DNA from: Rubrivivax sp.
Lineage (GTDB): Bacteria > Pseudomonadota > Gammaproteobacteria > Burkholderiales > Burkholderiaceae_C
Direction: 5' to 3'
Length of the DNA: 64,000 bases
NCBI GenBank assembly: GCA_020248945.1
Contig: JADCGQ010000005.1
Coordinates: 1 to 64,000, forward strand
Shown: in pieces, positions 18,386 through 29,360 of the stretch
How the letters are laid out: the number at the start of each line of letters is the position of its first letter
Numbering within the stretch: position 1 is the first letter of the stretch
Program-made: the position numbers and the translations under genes
The notes under the pieces: model-generated
What the model was told of the DNA's origin: nothing
Seen by the model: the letters and a program-made list of their open reading frames with translations, nothing else
Database searches by the model: none

Positions 18386-20193
18386 GACCCACCCTCGACT
18401 TCCTGTTGCACCACTGGATCGGCGTCGAGCAGTTGCTCGATCGCCCGCGTTTCGCCGACCACACGCGCGAGACCTTCGATGCCGTGCTCGACACCTGCGA
18501 GCGTATCGCGCGCGAGAAGTTCGCGCCCTTCAACCGCCTGGCCGACACGCAGGAACCCCACTTCGACGGCGAACGCGTGCACCTGCCCGAGGCCACGCAC
18601 GCCGCGATGCAGGCCTACGTCGACAGCGGCATGCTGGCCGCGGCGCAGGCCTACGACATCGGCGGCATGCAGCTGCCCTGCGTGGTGGAGATGGCGGCCA
18701 ACGCCTTCTTCAGCAAGGCCAGCGTCGCCATGGGCGGCTACGCCATGCTCACCAGCGGCAACGCCAACCTGCTGATGGCGCACGGCACGCCCACGCAGCG
18801 CGAGGTGTTCGCTCGAGCAGAGTTCGCCGGCCGCTGGTTCGGCACCATGTGCCTGAGCGAGCCGCAGGCCGGCTCGTCGCTCTCCGACGTGGCCACGCGC
18901 GCCGTGCCGGATGGCGTCGGCGCCGAGAGCGATCCGCTCGGCCCGCGCTTTCGCCTGCGCGGCAACAAGATGTGGATCAGCGGCGGCGAGCACGAGCTCA
19001 CCGAGAACATCGTGCACCTGGTTCTGGCCAAGATCCCGCAGGCCGACGGCGCGCTGCTGCCCGGGACCAAGGGCATCTCGCTCTTCATCGTGCCCAAGAA
19101 GCTGGTGGATGCGCAGGGGCGCCTGACGGGCGAACGCAACGACGTCGCCCTGGCCGGCCTGAACCACAAGCTCGGCTACCGCGGCACCACGAACACGCTG
19201 CTGAACTTTGGCGAGGGCAAGTTCCTGGTGCGCGGTGAGCCCGGTGCCGTGGGCTACCTCGTCGGCCGGCCCGGCGAAGGCCTGCGCTGCATGTTCCACA
19301 TGATGAACGAGGCGCGCATCGGCGTCGGCCTCGGCGCGGTGATGCTGGGCTATGCCGGCTACGAGGCCAGCCTCGACTACGCCCGCCAGCGCGCCCAGGG
19401 CCGGCCCATCACCGGCGCGGGCAAGGACGCCTCTCAGCCGCCGGTGCCGCTGGTGCAGCACGCCGACGTGCGCCGCATGCTGCTGGCGCAGAAGGCCTAT
19501 GTCGAAGGCGGCCTGGCGCTGGCGCTGTACTGCGCGCGCCTCGTCGACGAGCAGCACACCGCCGACGAGACAACCGCCGCCGAGGCGGCGCTGCTGCTGG
19601 AGATGCTGACGCCCATCGCCAAGAGCTGGCCCAGCGAGTGGTGCCTGGAGGCCAACTCGCTGGCCATCCAGGTGCTGGGCGGCTACGGCTACACGCGCGA
19701 CTTTCCGGTGGAGCAGTACTGGCGCGACAACCGCCTGAACATGATCCACGAGGGCACCCACGGCATCCAGGCGCTCGACCTGCTCGGCCGCAAGGTGGTG
19801 ATGAACGGCGGCGCGGGCCTGAAGCTGCTGGCCACGCGCATCGGCGCCACCATCGAACGCGCCGGCCATGTCGAGGGCCTGGCCGAACCCGCCAACCGCC
19901 TGGCCGCCGCGCTGCAGAAGCTGGGCGCAGCCACCAAGAGCGCCTGGGCCACCGGCGTGCCCGAAGAGGCCCTGGCCAACGCCGTGCCCTACCTGCAGGC
20001 CTTCGGCCACGTCGTGCTGGCCTGGCTGTGGCTCGATGTGGCCGGGGCCTCGCGCGGCCATGCTTTGCAGCCGGGCAAGGAGGCCGCGATGCGCTACTTC
20101 TACGCCCACGAGCTGCCGAAGATCGATGCCTGGCTGGCCGTGGTGGCTGCGCGCGACGACAGCGCCCGCACGATGCGCGACGAGTGGCTCTGA
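18382..20193 (+). CDS. Acyl-CoA dehydrogenase, DmdC-like long form
   Basis: A 603-residue flavoprotein, longer than the common 380-residue acyl-CoA dehydrogenases and with the extra C-terminal region of the DmdC/AidB-like group. It shows the flavin-contact motif MCLSEPQAGSSLSDV near 153, the substrate segment GLRCMFHMMNEARIGVG near 300, and LGGYGYTRDFPVEQYWRD followed by HEGTHGIQALDLLGRK near 455, whose Glu should be the catalytic base. It introduces the 2,3 double bond and passes electrons to ETF. The ATG at 18382 overlaps the thioesterase stop. The C-terminal residues about 480-600 are helical and probably aid oligomerisation. Confidence 0.92.
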   Translation: MRPTLDFLLHHWIGVEQLLDRPRFADHTRETFDAVLDTCERIAREKFAPFNRLADTQEPHFDGERVHLPEATHAAMQAYVDSGMLAAAQAYDIGGMQLPCVVEMAANAFFSKASVAMGGYAMLTSGNANLLMAHGTPTQREVFARAEFAGRWFGTMCLSEPQAGSSLSDVATRAVPDGVGAESDPLGPRFRLRGNKMWISGGEHELTENIVHLVLAKIPQADGALLPGTKGISLFIVPKKLVDAQGRLTGERNDVALAGLNHKLGYRGTTNTLLNFGEGKFLVRGEPGAVGYLVGRPGEGLRCMFHMMNEARIGVGLGAVMLGYAGYEASLDYARQRAQGRPITGAGKDASQPPVPLVQHADVRRMLLAQKAYVEGGLALALYCARLVDEQHTADETTAAEAALLLEMLTPIAKSWPSEWCLEANSLAIQVLGGYGYTRDFPVEQYWRDNRLNMIHEGTHGIQALDLLGRKVVMNGGAGLKLLATRIGATIERAGHVEGLAEPANRLAAALQKLGAATKSAWATGVPEEALANAVPYLQAFGHVVLAWLWLDVAGASRGHALQPGKEAAMRYFYAHELPKIDAWLAVVAARDDSARTMRDEWL

Positions 20194-20206
20194 CCGCCCC
20201 CGCATC

Positions 20207-20398
20207 ATGAGCAACCGCGGTCTCGAAGCGCTGGTCTGGGTGCTGATCTACGGCGGCCTGCTGCTGCTGGCCCTGGGCGTGTTCGTGCAGCGCCAGGGCG
20301 GCGGCTTCGGCTGGGCTCTCATCGGCATCGGGAGTGGCGTGGCGGCCATCGGCGCCGTGCTCATCTTCGTGCGCTCACGACGCGGCCCCGACCGCTGA
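20207..20398 (+). CDS. Small two-helix membrane protein
   Basis: A 63-residue protein with two hydrophobic helices (VLIYGGLLLLALGVFVQ and ALIGIGSGVAAIGAVLIF) separated by a short loop QGGGFG and ending in a basic tail RSRRGPDR. I recognise no family. The start at 20207 is 13 bases after the dehydrogenase stop and 25 bases precede the next gene, so it is in the same run. The predicted hairpin topology with a basic C-terminus suggests an inner-membrane protein, perhaps an anchor; this is inference. Confidence 0.65.
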   Translation: MSNRGLEALVWVLIYGGLLLLALGVFVQRQGGGFGWALIGIGSGVAAIGAVLIFVRSRRGPDR

Positions 20399-20423
20399 AC
20401 AACCATCCCCACAGGAGACGACC

Positions 20424-21212
20424 ATGGGAACACCGATCAAGGAACTGTTCGACCTCACCGGCCAGGTGGCGCTCGTCACTGGCGGCTCGCGCGGCCTGGG
20501 CCTGCAGATGGCCGAGTCGCTGGGCGAGGCCGGCGCGAAGATCATGCTCACCAGCCGCAAGGCGGCCGACCTGGAAGAGGCCGCCGCCGACCTGGCCGCA
20601 CGCGGCATCGACGCGCGCTGGATCGCCGCCGATGCCAACAAACCCGAGGACGTGCAGCGCGTGGTGAGCGAGACCATGCAGCGCCTGGGCCGCATCGACA
20701 TCCTCATCAACAACGCCGGCGCCACCTGGGGCGCCCCGGCCGAGGACTACCCACTCGAGGCCTGGGACAAGGTGATGAACCTGAACATCCGCAGCCTGTT
20801 CCTGTTTGCGCAGGCAGTCGGCAAGGCCTGGATGATCCCCAACAAGCGCGGTCGCATCATCAACATCGCCAGCATCGCCGGCCTGGGCGGCAGCATGGAC
20901 GTGAAGTTCATCGCCTATGGCACCAGCAAGGGCGCGGCGGTGAACTTCACGCGCACGCTGGCGGCAGAGTGGGGCGCGCACGGCATCACCGTCAACGCGC
21001 TGGCGCCGGGGTTCTTTCCGAGCAAGATGACGGCCGGCGTGCTGGCCCACTTCGGCGCCGAGAAGCTGGCCCAGGCCGCGCCGCTGAAGCGCCTGGGCGA
21101 CGACGACGATCTGAAGGGCGCCGTGCTGCTGCTGGCCAGCGCCGCGGGCAAGCACATCACGGGGCAGATCCTGGCGGTGGATGGCGGCGTGAGCTCCTGC
21201 CACGGCGGCTGA
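20424..21212 (+). CDS. Short-chain dehydrogenase/reductase (SDR)
   Basis: A 262-residue classical SDR. The cofactor motif is TGGSRGLGLQ near residue 20, followed by NNAGATWGAP near 95. The catalytic Ser is in INIASIAGLGG and the YxxxK pair in IAYGTSKGAAVNFTR near 160. The C-terminal ILAVDGGVSS is typical of the FabG/gluconate 5-dehydrogenase type. It oxidises or reduces a hydroxyl or keto group with NAD(P); the position in the acyl-CoA run suggests a hydroxyacyl substrate. CAGGAGA lies eight bases before the ATG at 20424. The next thioesterase follows after seven bases. Confidence 0.92.
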   Translation: MGTPIKELFDLTGQVALVTGGSRGLGLQMAESLGEAGAKIMLTSRKAADLEEAAADLAARGIDARWIAADANKPEDVQRVVSETMQRLGRIDILINNAGATWGAPAEDYPLEAWDKVMNLNIRSLFLFAQAVGKAWMIPNKRGRIINIASIAGLGGSMDVKFIAYGTSKGAAVNFTRTLAAEWGAHGITVNALAPGFFPSKMTAGVLAHFGAEKLAQAAPLKRLGDDDDLKGAVLLLASAAGKHITGQILAVDGGVSSCHGG

Positions 21213-21219
21213 TCGAGCG

Positions 21220-21699
21220 ATGACGAAGCCGACCGGCAAACTGCCGTTTCCGCTGCGCATCCCGTTCGTCGAGGAGCTGGGCCTGGAGCTCTGGCACTTC
21301 GGCGGCGGCAAGGCCGAACTGCAGGTGGACCTCGCCGAGGCCCACCTCAACAGCTGGGAGGTGGCGCACGGCGGCGTGCTGATGACCATGCTCGACGTGG
21401 CCATGGCGCACGCCGCGCGCAGCGCCAACACGGCCGACCCGATGACGGCCCCGGGCGTGGTGACGGTGGAGATGAAGACCAGCTTCATGCGCGCCGCCGA
21501 AGGCCGCATCCGCGCCGTCGGCCACCTGATGCACCGCACCACCACGATGGCCTTCACCGAGGGCCACGTCTACGACGAAGACGGCCACCTCTGTGCCCAC
21601 GCCACGGGCACCTTCAAGTTCCTGCGCGCGCTGCCCACCAAGGGCCGCCAGTCCAAGGCGCTGCAACACAACCCCGGATCCGGAGACACCCCCTCATGA
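21220..21699 (+). CDS. PaaI-family hotdog thioesterase (second copy)
   Basis: A 159-residue hotdog-fold protein with AHLNSWEVAHGGVLMTMLDV, where the HGG and the following Asp belong to the active-site helix of PaaI-like thioesterases. The beta-sheet ends GTFKFLRALP. It likely hydrolyses an acyl-CoA formed in this pathway. The stop overlaps the start of the MDR reductase gene as ATGA. The start ATG at 21220 is seven bases after the SDR stop. The sequence differs from the copy at 17945, suggesting different substrates. Confidence 0.88.
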   Translation: MTKPTGKLPFPLRIPFVEELGLELWHFGGGKAELQVDLAEAHLNSWEVAHGGVLMTMLDVAMAHAARSANTADPMTAPGVVTVEMKTSFMRAAEGRIRAVGHLMHRTTTMAFTEGHVYDEDGHLCAHATGTFKFLRALPTKGRQSKALQHNPGSGDTPS

Positions 21700-22712
21700 G
21701 CACCCACCGCCGCATCGTGCTGGCCGCCCGCCCCCAAGGTGAGGCCGCACTGGAGCACTTCCGCCTCGAGACCACCACCACGCCCGCCGTCCCCGAGGGC
21801 CATGTGCGCGTGCAGGTGCACTACCTCAGCCTCGACCCCTACATGCGCATGCGCATGAACGACATGAAGAGCTACGCCGCGCCGGTGGGCATTGGCGAGG
21901 TCATGGTGGGCGGCACGGTGGGCGTGGTGGCCGAGTCGCGCCACGATGGCTTTGCCGCGGGCGACGCGGTGGTGTGCATGGGCGGCTGGCAGGAGCAGGC
22001 CGTGCTCGACGCGCGGCTGCCCGGCCTGGTGCGCAAGGTCGATGCGAGCCGCGTGCCGCTGAGCGCGTTTCTCGGCGCGGTGGGCATGCCCGGTGTCACG
22101 GCCTGGGTGGGCCTGAGCATGATCATCGAGCCCAAGGAAGGCGAGACGGTGATCGTCAGCGCCGCCAGCGGCGCCGTGGGCAGCGTGGTGGGGCAGCTGG
22201 CCAAGGCCAAGGGCTGCCGCGTCGTGGGCATTGCCGGCGGTGCCGACAAGTGCGCCTACGTCGTCGACGAACTGGGCTTCGACGCCTGCATCGACCACCG
22301 CGCGCACCGCGACGCCAAGTCGCTGGCCGCGGCACTGGACGCCGCCGCGCCCAAGGGCATCGACGGCAACTTCGAGAACGTCGGCGGGATGATCCTCGAC
22401 GTCATCCTGAGCCGCATGAACGCCTTCGGCCGCGTGGCGCTGTGCGGCATGATTTCCGGCTACGACGGCCAGTCGCTTGCCATCACCAATGCGCGCCTGC
22501 TGCTGACGCAGCGGCTCAAGCTGCAGGGCTTCATCGTCAGCGAGCACATGCAACTGTGGCCCGCGGCGCTGAAGGAGCTCGGCACGGGCGTGGCCACCGG
22601 CCGCATCAAGTACCGCGAGAGCGTGGCGGCCGGCCTCGAAGCCGCGCCCGAGGCCTTCCTGGGCCTGCTGAAGGGCCGCAACTTCGGCAAGCAGGTCGTC
22701 AAGCTGGTCTGA
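21696..22712 (+). CDS. NADP-dependent MDR oxidoreductase (prostaglandin reductase/CurA type)
   Basis: A 338-residue zinc-independent medium-chain reductase. The motif LDPYMRMRMND near residue 47 marks the leukotriene B4 dehydrogenase/prostaglandin reductase group. The NADPH site is VSAASGAVGSVVGQLAKAKG near 152, and FENVGGMILD follows near 228. Family members reduce the double bond of alpha,beta-unsaturated ketones and aldehydes. In this run it could reduce an enoyl intermediate that normal beta-oxidation cannot handle. It is coupled at both ends: ATGA with the thioesterase and TGATG with the acetyltransferase. Confidence 0.9.
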   Translation: MSTHRRIVLAARPQGEAALEHFRLETTTTPAVPEGHVRVQVHYLSLDPYMRMRMNDMKSYAAPVGIGEVMVGGTVGVVAESRHDGFAAGDAVVCMGGWQEQAVLDARLPGLVRKVDASRVPLSAFLGAVGMPGVTAWVGLSMIIEPKEGETVIVSAASGAVGSVVGQLAKAKGCRVVGIAGGADKCAYVVDELGFDACIDHRAHRDAKSLAAALDAAAPKGIDGNFENVGGMILDVILSRMNAFGRVALCGMISGYDGQSLAITNARLLLTQRLKLQGFIVSEHMQLWPAALKELGTGVATGRIKYRESVAAGLEAAPEAFLGLLKGRNFGKQVVKLV

Positions 22713-23182
22713 TGCCGATGGGCGTGCACTGGACCTGGTCGCGCTTCGGCGAGCTGGGTGTCGACAACCTCTACGACGCGCTGGCGCTGCGCTGCCGCGT
22801 GTTCGTGCTGGAGCAGGGGCCGTACCTCGACCCCGACGGCATCGACCGCCACGCCTGGCACCTGCTGGGCCGCGATGCGGACGGCGTGCTGCAGGCCTAC
22901 CTGCGTGTCGTCGATCCCGGCGCCAAGTACGCCGAGCCGTCCATCGGCCGCGTCATCACCAGCCCCGAGGCCCGCGGCACCGGCCTGGGCCGCGCGCTCG
23001 TGGCCGAGGGCGTGGCGCGCTGCGTCGCGGCCTGGCCGGGCCAGGGCATCCGCATCAGCGCGCAGTCGCACCTGGCCGGCTTCTACGGCGGCTGGGGCTT
23101 CCAGCGTTGCAGCGACGATTACCTCGAAGACGACATCCCCCACTGCGAGATGCTGAAACCCGCATCGAAGGAGACCCCATGA
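22712..23182 (+). CDS. ElaA-type GNAT N-acetyltransferase
   Basis: A 156-residue GNAT protein. The N-terminal LYDALALRCRVFVLEQGPYLDPDG and DRHAWHLLG match the ElaA family opening. The acetyl-CoA loop is VITSPEARGTGLGRALVAEG near residues 88-105. The C-terminus has the GFYGGWGFQR turn. The acceptor is unknown. The ATG shares one base with the MDR gene stop and its own stop overlaps the following SDR start (ATGA), so it is embedded in the operon although its role in acyl-CoA breakdown is not obvious. Confidence 0.88.
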   Translation: MPMGVHWTWSRFGELGVDNLYDALALRCRVFVLEQGPYLDPDGIDRHAWHLLGRDADGVLQAYLRVVDPGAKYAEPSIGRVITSPEARGTGLGRALVAEGVARCVAAWPGQGIRISAQSHLAGFYGGWGFQRCSDDYLEDDIPHCEMLKPASKETP

Positions 23183-24081
23183 CACTGCAAGCAGGCGACA
23201 TCGCCGTCATCACCGGCGCCGCATCGGGCTTCGGTCTCGAAGCCAGCCGCGTGGCCGCGCGCCGCGGCATGAAGATCGTGATGGCCGATGTGCAGGCCGA
23301 CGCGCTGGCCACCGCGCAGGCCGAGATCGAAGGCCTCGGCGCCGAGGTGCTGCCGTTCCGGCTGGATGTGTCCAAGGCCGCCGAGGTCGAGGCCCTTGCC
23401 GCCGCCACCTTCGCGCGCTTCGGCGTGCCGAACTTCGTGTTCAACAACGCGGGCGTCGGCGCCGGCGGCCTGATCTGGGAGCACACCGCGGCCGACTGGG
23501 ACTGGGTGATCGGCGTCAACCTCATGGGCGTGGCCCACGGCGTGCGCGTGTTCACGCCGGCCATGCTGGAGGCGGCCGCGAACAACCCCACCTGGGAAGG
23601 CCACGTCGTCAACACCGCCAGCATGGCCGGGCTGCTGAACGCACCCAACATGGGCGTCTACAACGTCAGCAAGCACGCCGTGGTGTCGATGAGCGAAACG
23701 CTCCACCAGGACCTGGCGCTGATGACCGAGCAGGTGCACGCCCACGTGCTGTGCCCCTACTTCGTGCCCACCGGCATCAGCAAGAGCCACCGCAACCGCC
23801 CGGCCGACATGGCCCCGGCGCGGCCGACGAAGAGCCAGCTCATCGCCCAGGCCATGAGCGACAAGGCTGTCGGCAGCGGCAAGGTCACCGCCGCGCAGGT
23901 GGCGCAGTGGGTGTTCGAGGCCTGCGACGAGCGCCGCTTCTACATCTACAGCCACCCGCACGCGCTGGGCGGCGTGCAGGTGCGGCTCGATGACATCGTG
24001 CAAGCGCGCAATCCGACCGACCCGTTCGCGGCCAAGCCGGAGATCGGCGCCGAGCTCAAGCGGCAGCTGCGCAGCGCCTGA
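23179..24081 (+). CDS. Short-chain dehydrogenase/reductase, second in the cluster
   Basis: A 300-residue SDR. Cofactor motif TGAASGFGLEASRVAARRG starts near residue 12, NNAGVGAGG lies near 91, and the catalytic Ser (NTASMAGLL) and Tyr/Lys (VYNVSKHAV) follow near 145-165. The C-terminal 60 residues, including RRFYIYSHPHALGGVQVR, are longer than in FabG-like SDRs and match a group often annotated as SDR family NAD(P)-dependent oxidoreductase next to acyl-CoA genes. GAAGGAGA precedes the ATG at 23179. It is the last gene of the run; a convergent DUF1223 gene ends seven bases later. Confidence 0.92.
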   Translation: MTLQAGDIAVITGAASGFGLEASRVAARRGMKIVMADVQADALATAQAEIEGLGAEVLPFRLDVSKAAEVEALAAATFARFGVPNFVFNNAGVGAGGLIWEHTAADWDWVIGVNLMGVAHGVRVFTPAMLEAAANNPTWEGHVVNTASMAGLLNAPNMGVYNVSKHAVVSMSETLHQDLALMTEQVHAHVLCPYFVPTGISKSHRNRPADMAPARPTKSQLIAQAMSDKAVGSGKVTAAQVAQWVFEACDERRFYIYSHPHALGGVQVRLDDIVQARNPTDPFAAKPEIGAELKRQLRSA

Positions 24082-24088
24082 GCGCGCC

Positions 24089-24832
24089 TCAGCAGGCCAG
24101 GGCCAAGCCCTGCAGCGGCCGGCCGCTGCGCGCGTCGGTCACGACGAAGACCACACGCCGCGGGTGCTCGGCCACGCCGCGCGAGACCGCGATCGAGGGC
24201 CTGGCGCCGGCCGATGCGGCCCAGGCCGCCACCGGCTCGTACAGGCGGACGACATGGTCGTGGCGCAGCGTCTCGCCGCGGTTCTCGCCGGCGGTCACGC
24301 GGCTGCTGTGGCCGTCTTCGAGCACGGCCCAGTAGCCGGCGAGACGGGTGTCCGCGCCGGGCGCGGCTGCCACCGTGGCGACGGTGGCCACGACGAGGTC
24401 GCCCTGGCGCTCGAGCTTCAGAGCAGGCGCGGCCGGGGCCACCCGCGGGCCGGGCAGCGCCGGCCAGCGCCGCCAGTCGGCGCCGTCAACCACCACCTGC
24501 GGCGTGTAGACCTGGCGCGAGCCGGCGCGCTGAGCCAGTTCTTGCTGGCGGGTGGTGTGCGCGGCGGCGCCGAAGCGGTCGGGCCAGCCGAGGCGGTCCC
24601 AGTAGGTCACGTGGAAGGCAAGAGCCAGCACGTCCTGGCGGCCGCGCAGCGTCGAAAGCCAGCGGTCGGCCGGCGGGCAGGAGCTGCAGCCCTCGCTGGT
24701 GTAGAGCTCCACGACGATGGGCGCCACCGGGCCGCTGTGGGCGCGGCAGCTGCCGTCGGCTTGCGCCTGGGCCAGCGGCAGGGCGCACAGGGTGGCGGTG
24801 GCGAACAGCCAGGGCAACGGCGAGGCAGGCAT
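24089..24832 (-). CDS. DUF1223 thioredoxin-like exported protein
   Basis: A 247-residue protein with a signal peptide (residues 1-23, ending AQAQA) and the DUF1223 hallmark VELYTSEGCSSCPPADRWL near residue 42, a thioredoxin-like CSSC site. HVTYWDRLGWPDRF and QVYTPQVVVDG follow the family pattern. DUF1223 proteins are thought to be periplasmic thiol-redox proteins; the substrate is unknown. The start at 24832 was chosen because the longer in-frame extension is low-complexity and has no signal peptide. It lies downstream of the TauE/SafE gene on the same strand. Confidence 0.86.
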   Translation of the reverse strand: MPASPLPWLFATATLCALPLAQAQADGSCRAHSGPVAPIVVELYTSEGCSSCPPADRWLSTLRGRQDVLALAFHVTYWDRLGWPDRFGAAAHTTRQQELAQRAGSRQVYTPQVVVDGADWRRWPALPGPRVAPAAPALKLERQGDLVVATVATVAAAPGADTRLAGYWAVLEDGHSSRVTAGENRGETLRHDHVVRLYEPVAAWAASAGARPSIAVSRGVAEHPRRVVFVVTDARSGRPLQGLALAC

Positions 24833-24890
24833 GCGGTACTCCGGTTGGGGCGACGGGCCCCGTCCAGTCGCTCGCGCAGGCGTTTCGGTT

Positions 24891-25658
24891 TCAGCCTGCG
24901 CGCGCCAAGAGCGGCGGCAGCGCGCGCACCAGCAGCGCCGCCCCCGTGAGCGCCAGCAGCGCCAGGACCACGCGCTTGAAGGCTTCAGTGCTGAGCCCGG
25001 CATACAGCCGCGCGCCCAGCAGCACGGGCACCAGCACGGCGGCGGCCACCCAGGGCAGCAGCGACACCATCGGCGGCGTCACCATGCCGCGCGCGGCGTA
25101 GGCGGCCAGCGTCACCACCAGCATCGCGAGGTTGAAGTTCTGCACCACCGTGCGCAGCGTGTCGCGGTCCCAGCCGCGCAGCGTGGCCCACAGCGTGGGT
25201 ATCGGCCCGGCGAAGCCCGCCACCGCGCCGGTGAGCCCACCGGCCAGCCCCGATGCCGCATCGGCCAGCCGGCCGCCGCGGCGCAGGTGCGGGATGCGGC
25301 CCGAGAACAGCATCACCGGGCACCACGCGGCCAGCAGCAGGCCCACCGCGAGCTGGAAGGTCGGCGCGTCCAGTCGAGGCAGCAGCAGCAGCCCGAGAGG
25401 GATGCCGGCCAGCCCGCCGGCCAGCATCGGCCCCAGCTTGGCCCAGTGCAGCCCGCGCTTGACGGTGAACACGGCGATCAGCTGCCCCACCAGCGCGCCG
25501 AACACCGACAGCGGCGCCACCATTTGCGGTGGCAGCCACCAGGCCCAGATGGAAGTCGCCACCAGGCCGAAGGCAAAGCCCGAGAGCCCCTGCACGAAGC
25601 CGGCGACCACGGCCCCGGCCACCACCACCACAAGCGTCGAATCCAGCGTCAAATCCAT
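24891..25658 (-). CDS. TauE/SafE (TSUP) family membrane transporter
   Basis: A 255-residue membrane protein with about eight hydrophobic segments and the paired TSUP repeats: VAGFVQGLSGFAFGLVATSIW near residue 17 and AGGLTGAVAGFAGPIPTLWATL near 138. The family exports sulfite or organosulfonates, or carries other small anions; the substrate is not visible. The ATG at 25658 is 46 bases from the divergent HI0933-type gene. Its C-terminus ends 58 bases before the DUF1223 gene. Confidence 0.88.
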   Translation of the reverse strand: MDLTLDSTLVVVVAGAVVAGFVQGLSGFAFGLVATSIWAWWLPPQMVAPLSVFGALVGQLIAVFTVKRGLHWAKLGPMLAGGLAGIPLGLLLLPRLDAPTFQLAVGLLLAAWCPVMLFSGRIPHLRRGGRLADAASGLAGGLTGAVAGFAGPIPTLWATLRGWDRDTLRTVVQNFNLAMLVVTLAAYAARGMVTPPMVSLLPWVAAAVLVPVLLGARLYAGLSTEAFKRVVLALLALTGAALLVRALPPLLARAG

Positions 25659-25703
25659 CGGCTGCGATTGTCGTCGGGCCCCGCGCCTTACAGTCGCGCC
25701 CCC

Positions 25704-26945
25704 ATGCACCCCGACTTCACGCTCGATGCCGCCGTCATCGGTGCCGGCCCCGCCGGCCTGATGGCCGCCGAGGCGCTGGCCCGCCAGGGCCGCGCCGTGC
25801 ACGTCTTCGACGGCATGCCCTCGGTCGGGCGCAAGTTCCTGCTGGCCGGCAAGGGCGGGCTCAACCTGACGCACGGCGAGCCCTGGGAGCGCTTCGTCAC
25901 GCGCTACGGCCCGCGCCCGCCGCAGCTGCAGGCGGCCCTCGATGGCTTTCCGGCTCAAGCGCTGCGCGATTGGGCGGCGGCGCTGGGCGTCGACACCTTC
26001 GTCGGCAGCAGCGGCCGTGTGTTCCCCAAAGACCTGAAGGCTGCACCGCTGCTGCGCGCCTGGTTACACCGGCTGCGCGGGCAGGGCGTGCAGCTGCACA
26101 TGCGCCATCGTTGGCTGGGCTGGGCCGACGACGGCACGTTGCGCATGGCCACGCCCCAGGGCGAGCGCCGCGTGCAGGCCCGCGCCACCGTGCTGGCGCT
26201 GGGCGGCGCGAGCTGGCAGCGCCTCGGCTCCGACGGCGCCTGGTGGCCCTGGCTGCAGGCGGCCGACGTGGCGCTGCAGCCGCTGGTGCCCAGCAACTGC
26301 GGCTTCGACGTGGCCTGGAGCGAGAAGCTGCAGTGTGAGCACGCCGGTGCGCCGCTGAAGGGTGTGCGCCTGGCGTTCGAGGGCTTCGAGCAAGTCGGCG
26401 AGATGGTGCTCACGGCGGGCGGTGTCGAGGGCAGCCTCGTCTATGCCGCCTCGTCGGTGCTGCGCGACGCCATTGCGCGCAGCGGCCCCGTCACCTTCAC
26501 GCTCGACCTGCTGCCTGACCGCGACGCCGCCTGGGTGGCGCGCGAGGTGGCGCACCCGCGCGGCAGCCGCTCGCTGGGCTCGCACCTGCAGTCGCGTCTG
26601 AACCTCGGCCCGGCCAAGGCCGCGCTGCTGTGGGAGGTGGTGATTCGCCACGAGCCGGCTGCTCGGCACGACCTGCCGCGCCTTGCGCAGCTGGTGAAGG
26701 CGCTGCCGGTCACGGTGACGGCGCCGCGCCCCATCGACGAGGCCATCAGCAGCGGCGGCGGCGTGGCCTTCGAGGCCCTCGACGCCCATCTGATGCTGCA
26801 GGCGCGCCCTGGCGTCTTCTGCGCCGGCGAGATGCTCGACTGGGAAGCCCCCACCGGCGGCTATCTGCTCACCGCCTGCTTCGCCACCGGCCTGGCGGCC
26901 GGCGAGGGCGCGGCGGCCTGGCTGGGCGGATCAGACTCGCGCTGA
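25704..26945 (+). CDS. HI0933/BaiN-family NAD(P)/FAD-dependent oxidoreductase
   Basis: A 413-residue flavoprotein. It starts with the FAD-binding fold AAVIGAGPAGLMAAEALARQG and shows GRKFLLAGKGGLNLTHGE, the signature of the HI0933-like/TIGR03862 subgroup. SSGRVFPKDLKAAPLLRAWL is near residue 94. The C-terminal FAD contact is GVFCAGEMLDWEAPTGGYLL near 375. Members are soluble and poorly characterised; BaiN reduces bile-acid intermediates, but that activity cannot be read here. The start ATG at 25704 gives the expected N-terminus. A REP-like hairpin follows its stop. Confidence 0.9.
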   Translation: MHPDFTLDAAVIGAGPAGLMAAEALARQGRAVHVFDGMPSVGRKFLLAGKGGLNLTHGEPWERFVTRYGPRPPQLQAALDGFPAQALRDWAAALGVDTFVGSSGRVFPKDLKAAPLLRAWLHRLRGQGVQLHMRHRWLGWADDGTLRMATPQGERRVQARATVLALGGASWQRLGSDGAWWPWLQAADVALQPLVPSNCGFDVAWSEKLQCEHAGAPLKGVRLAFEGFEQVGEMVLTAGGVEGSLVYAASSVLRDAIARSGPVTFTLDLLPDRDAAWVAREVAHPRGSRSLGSHLQSRLNLGPAKAALLWEVVIRHEPAARHDLPRLAQLVKALPVTVTAPRPIDEAISSGGGVAFEALDAHLMLQARPGVFCAGEMLDWEAPTGGYLLTACFATGLAAGEGAAAWLGGSDSR

Positions 26946-26958
26946 CCCCCCACTGTTC

Positions 26959-26979
26959 GCGCTGAGCCTGTCGAAGCGC
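26959..26979. repeat. REP-like hairpin, isolated copy
   Basis: GCGCT and AGCGC arms enclose the 11-base core GAGCCTGTCGA. The same core recurs in a cluster at 32661-32757 with different but matching arms. The copy lies between the HI0933-type gene and tex and is preceded by GTTC, as in one of the other copies. Confidence 0.75.
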
Positions 26980-27023
26980 CGCCTCGTACACTCCCCCGCT
27001 TCCCGATTCCGTCCCCATCTCTC

Positions 27024-29359
<2,336 letters not shown>

Positions 29360-29360
<1 letters not shown>
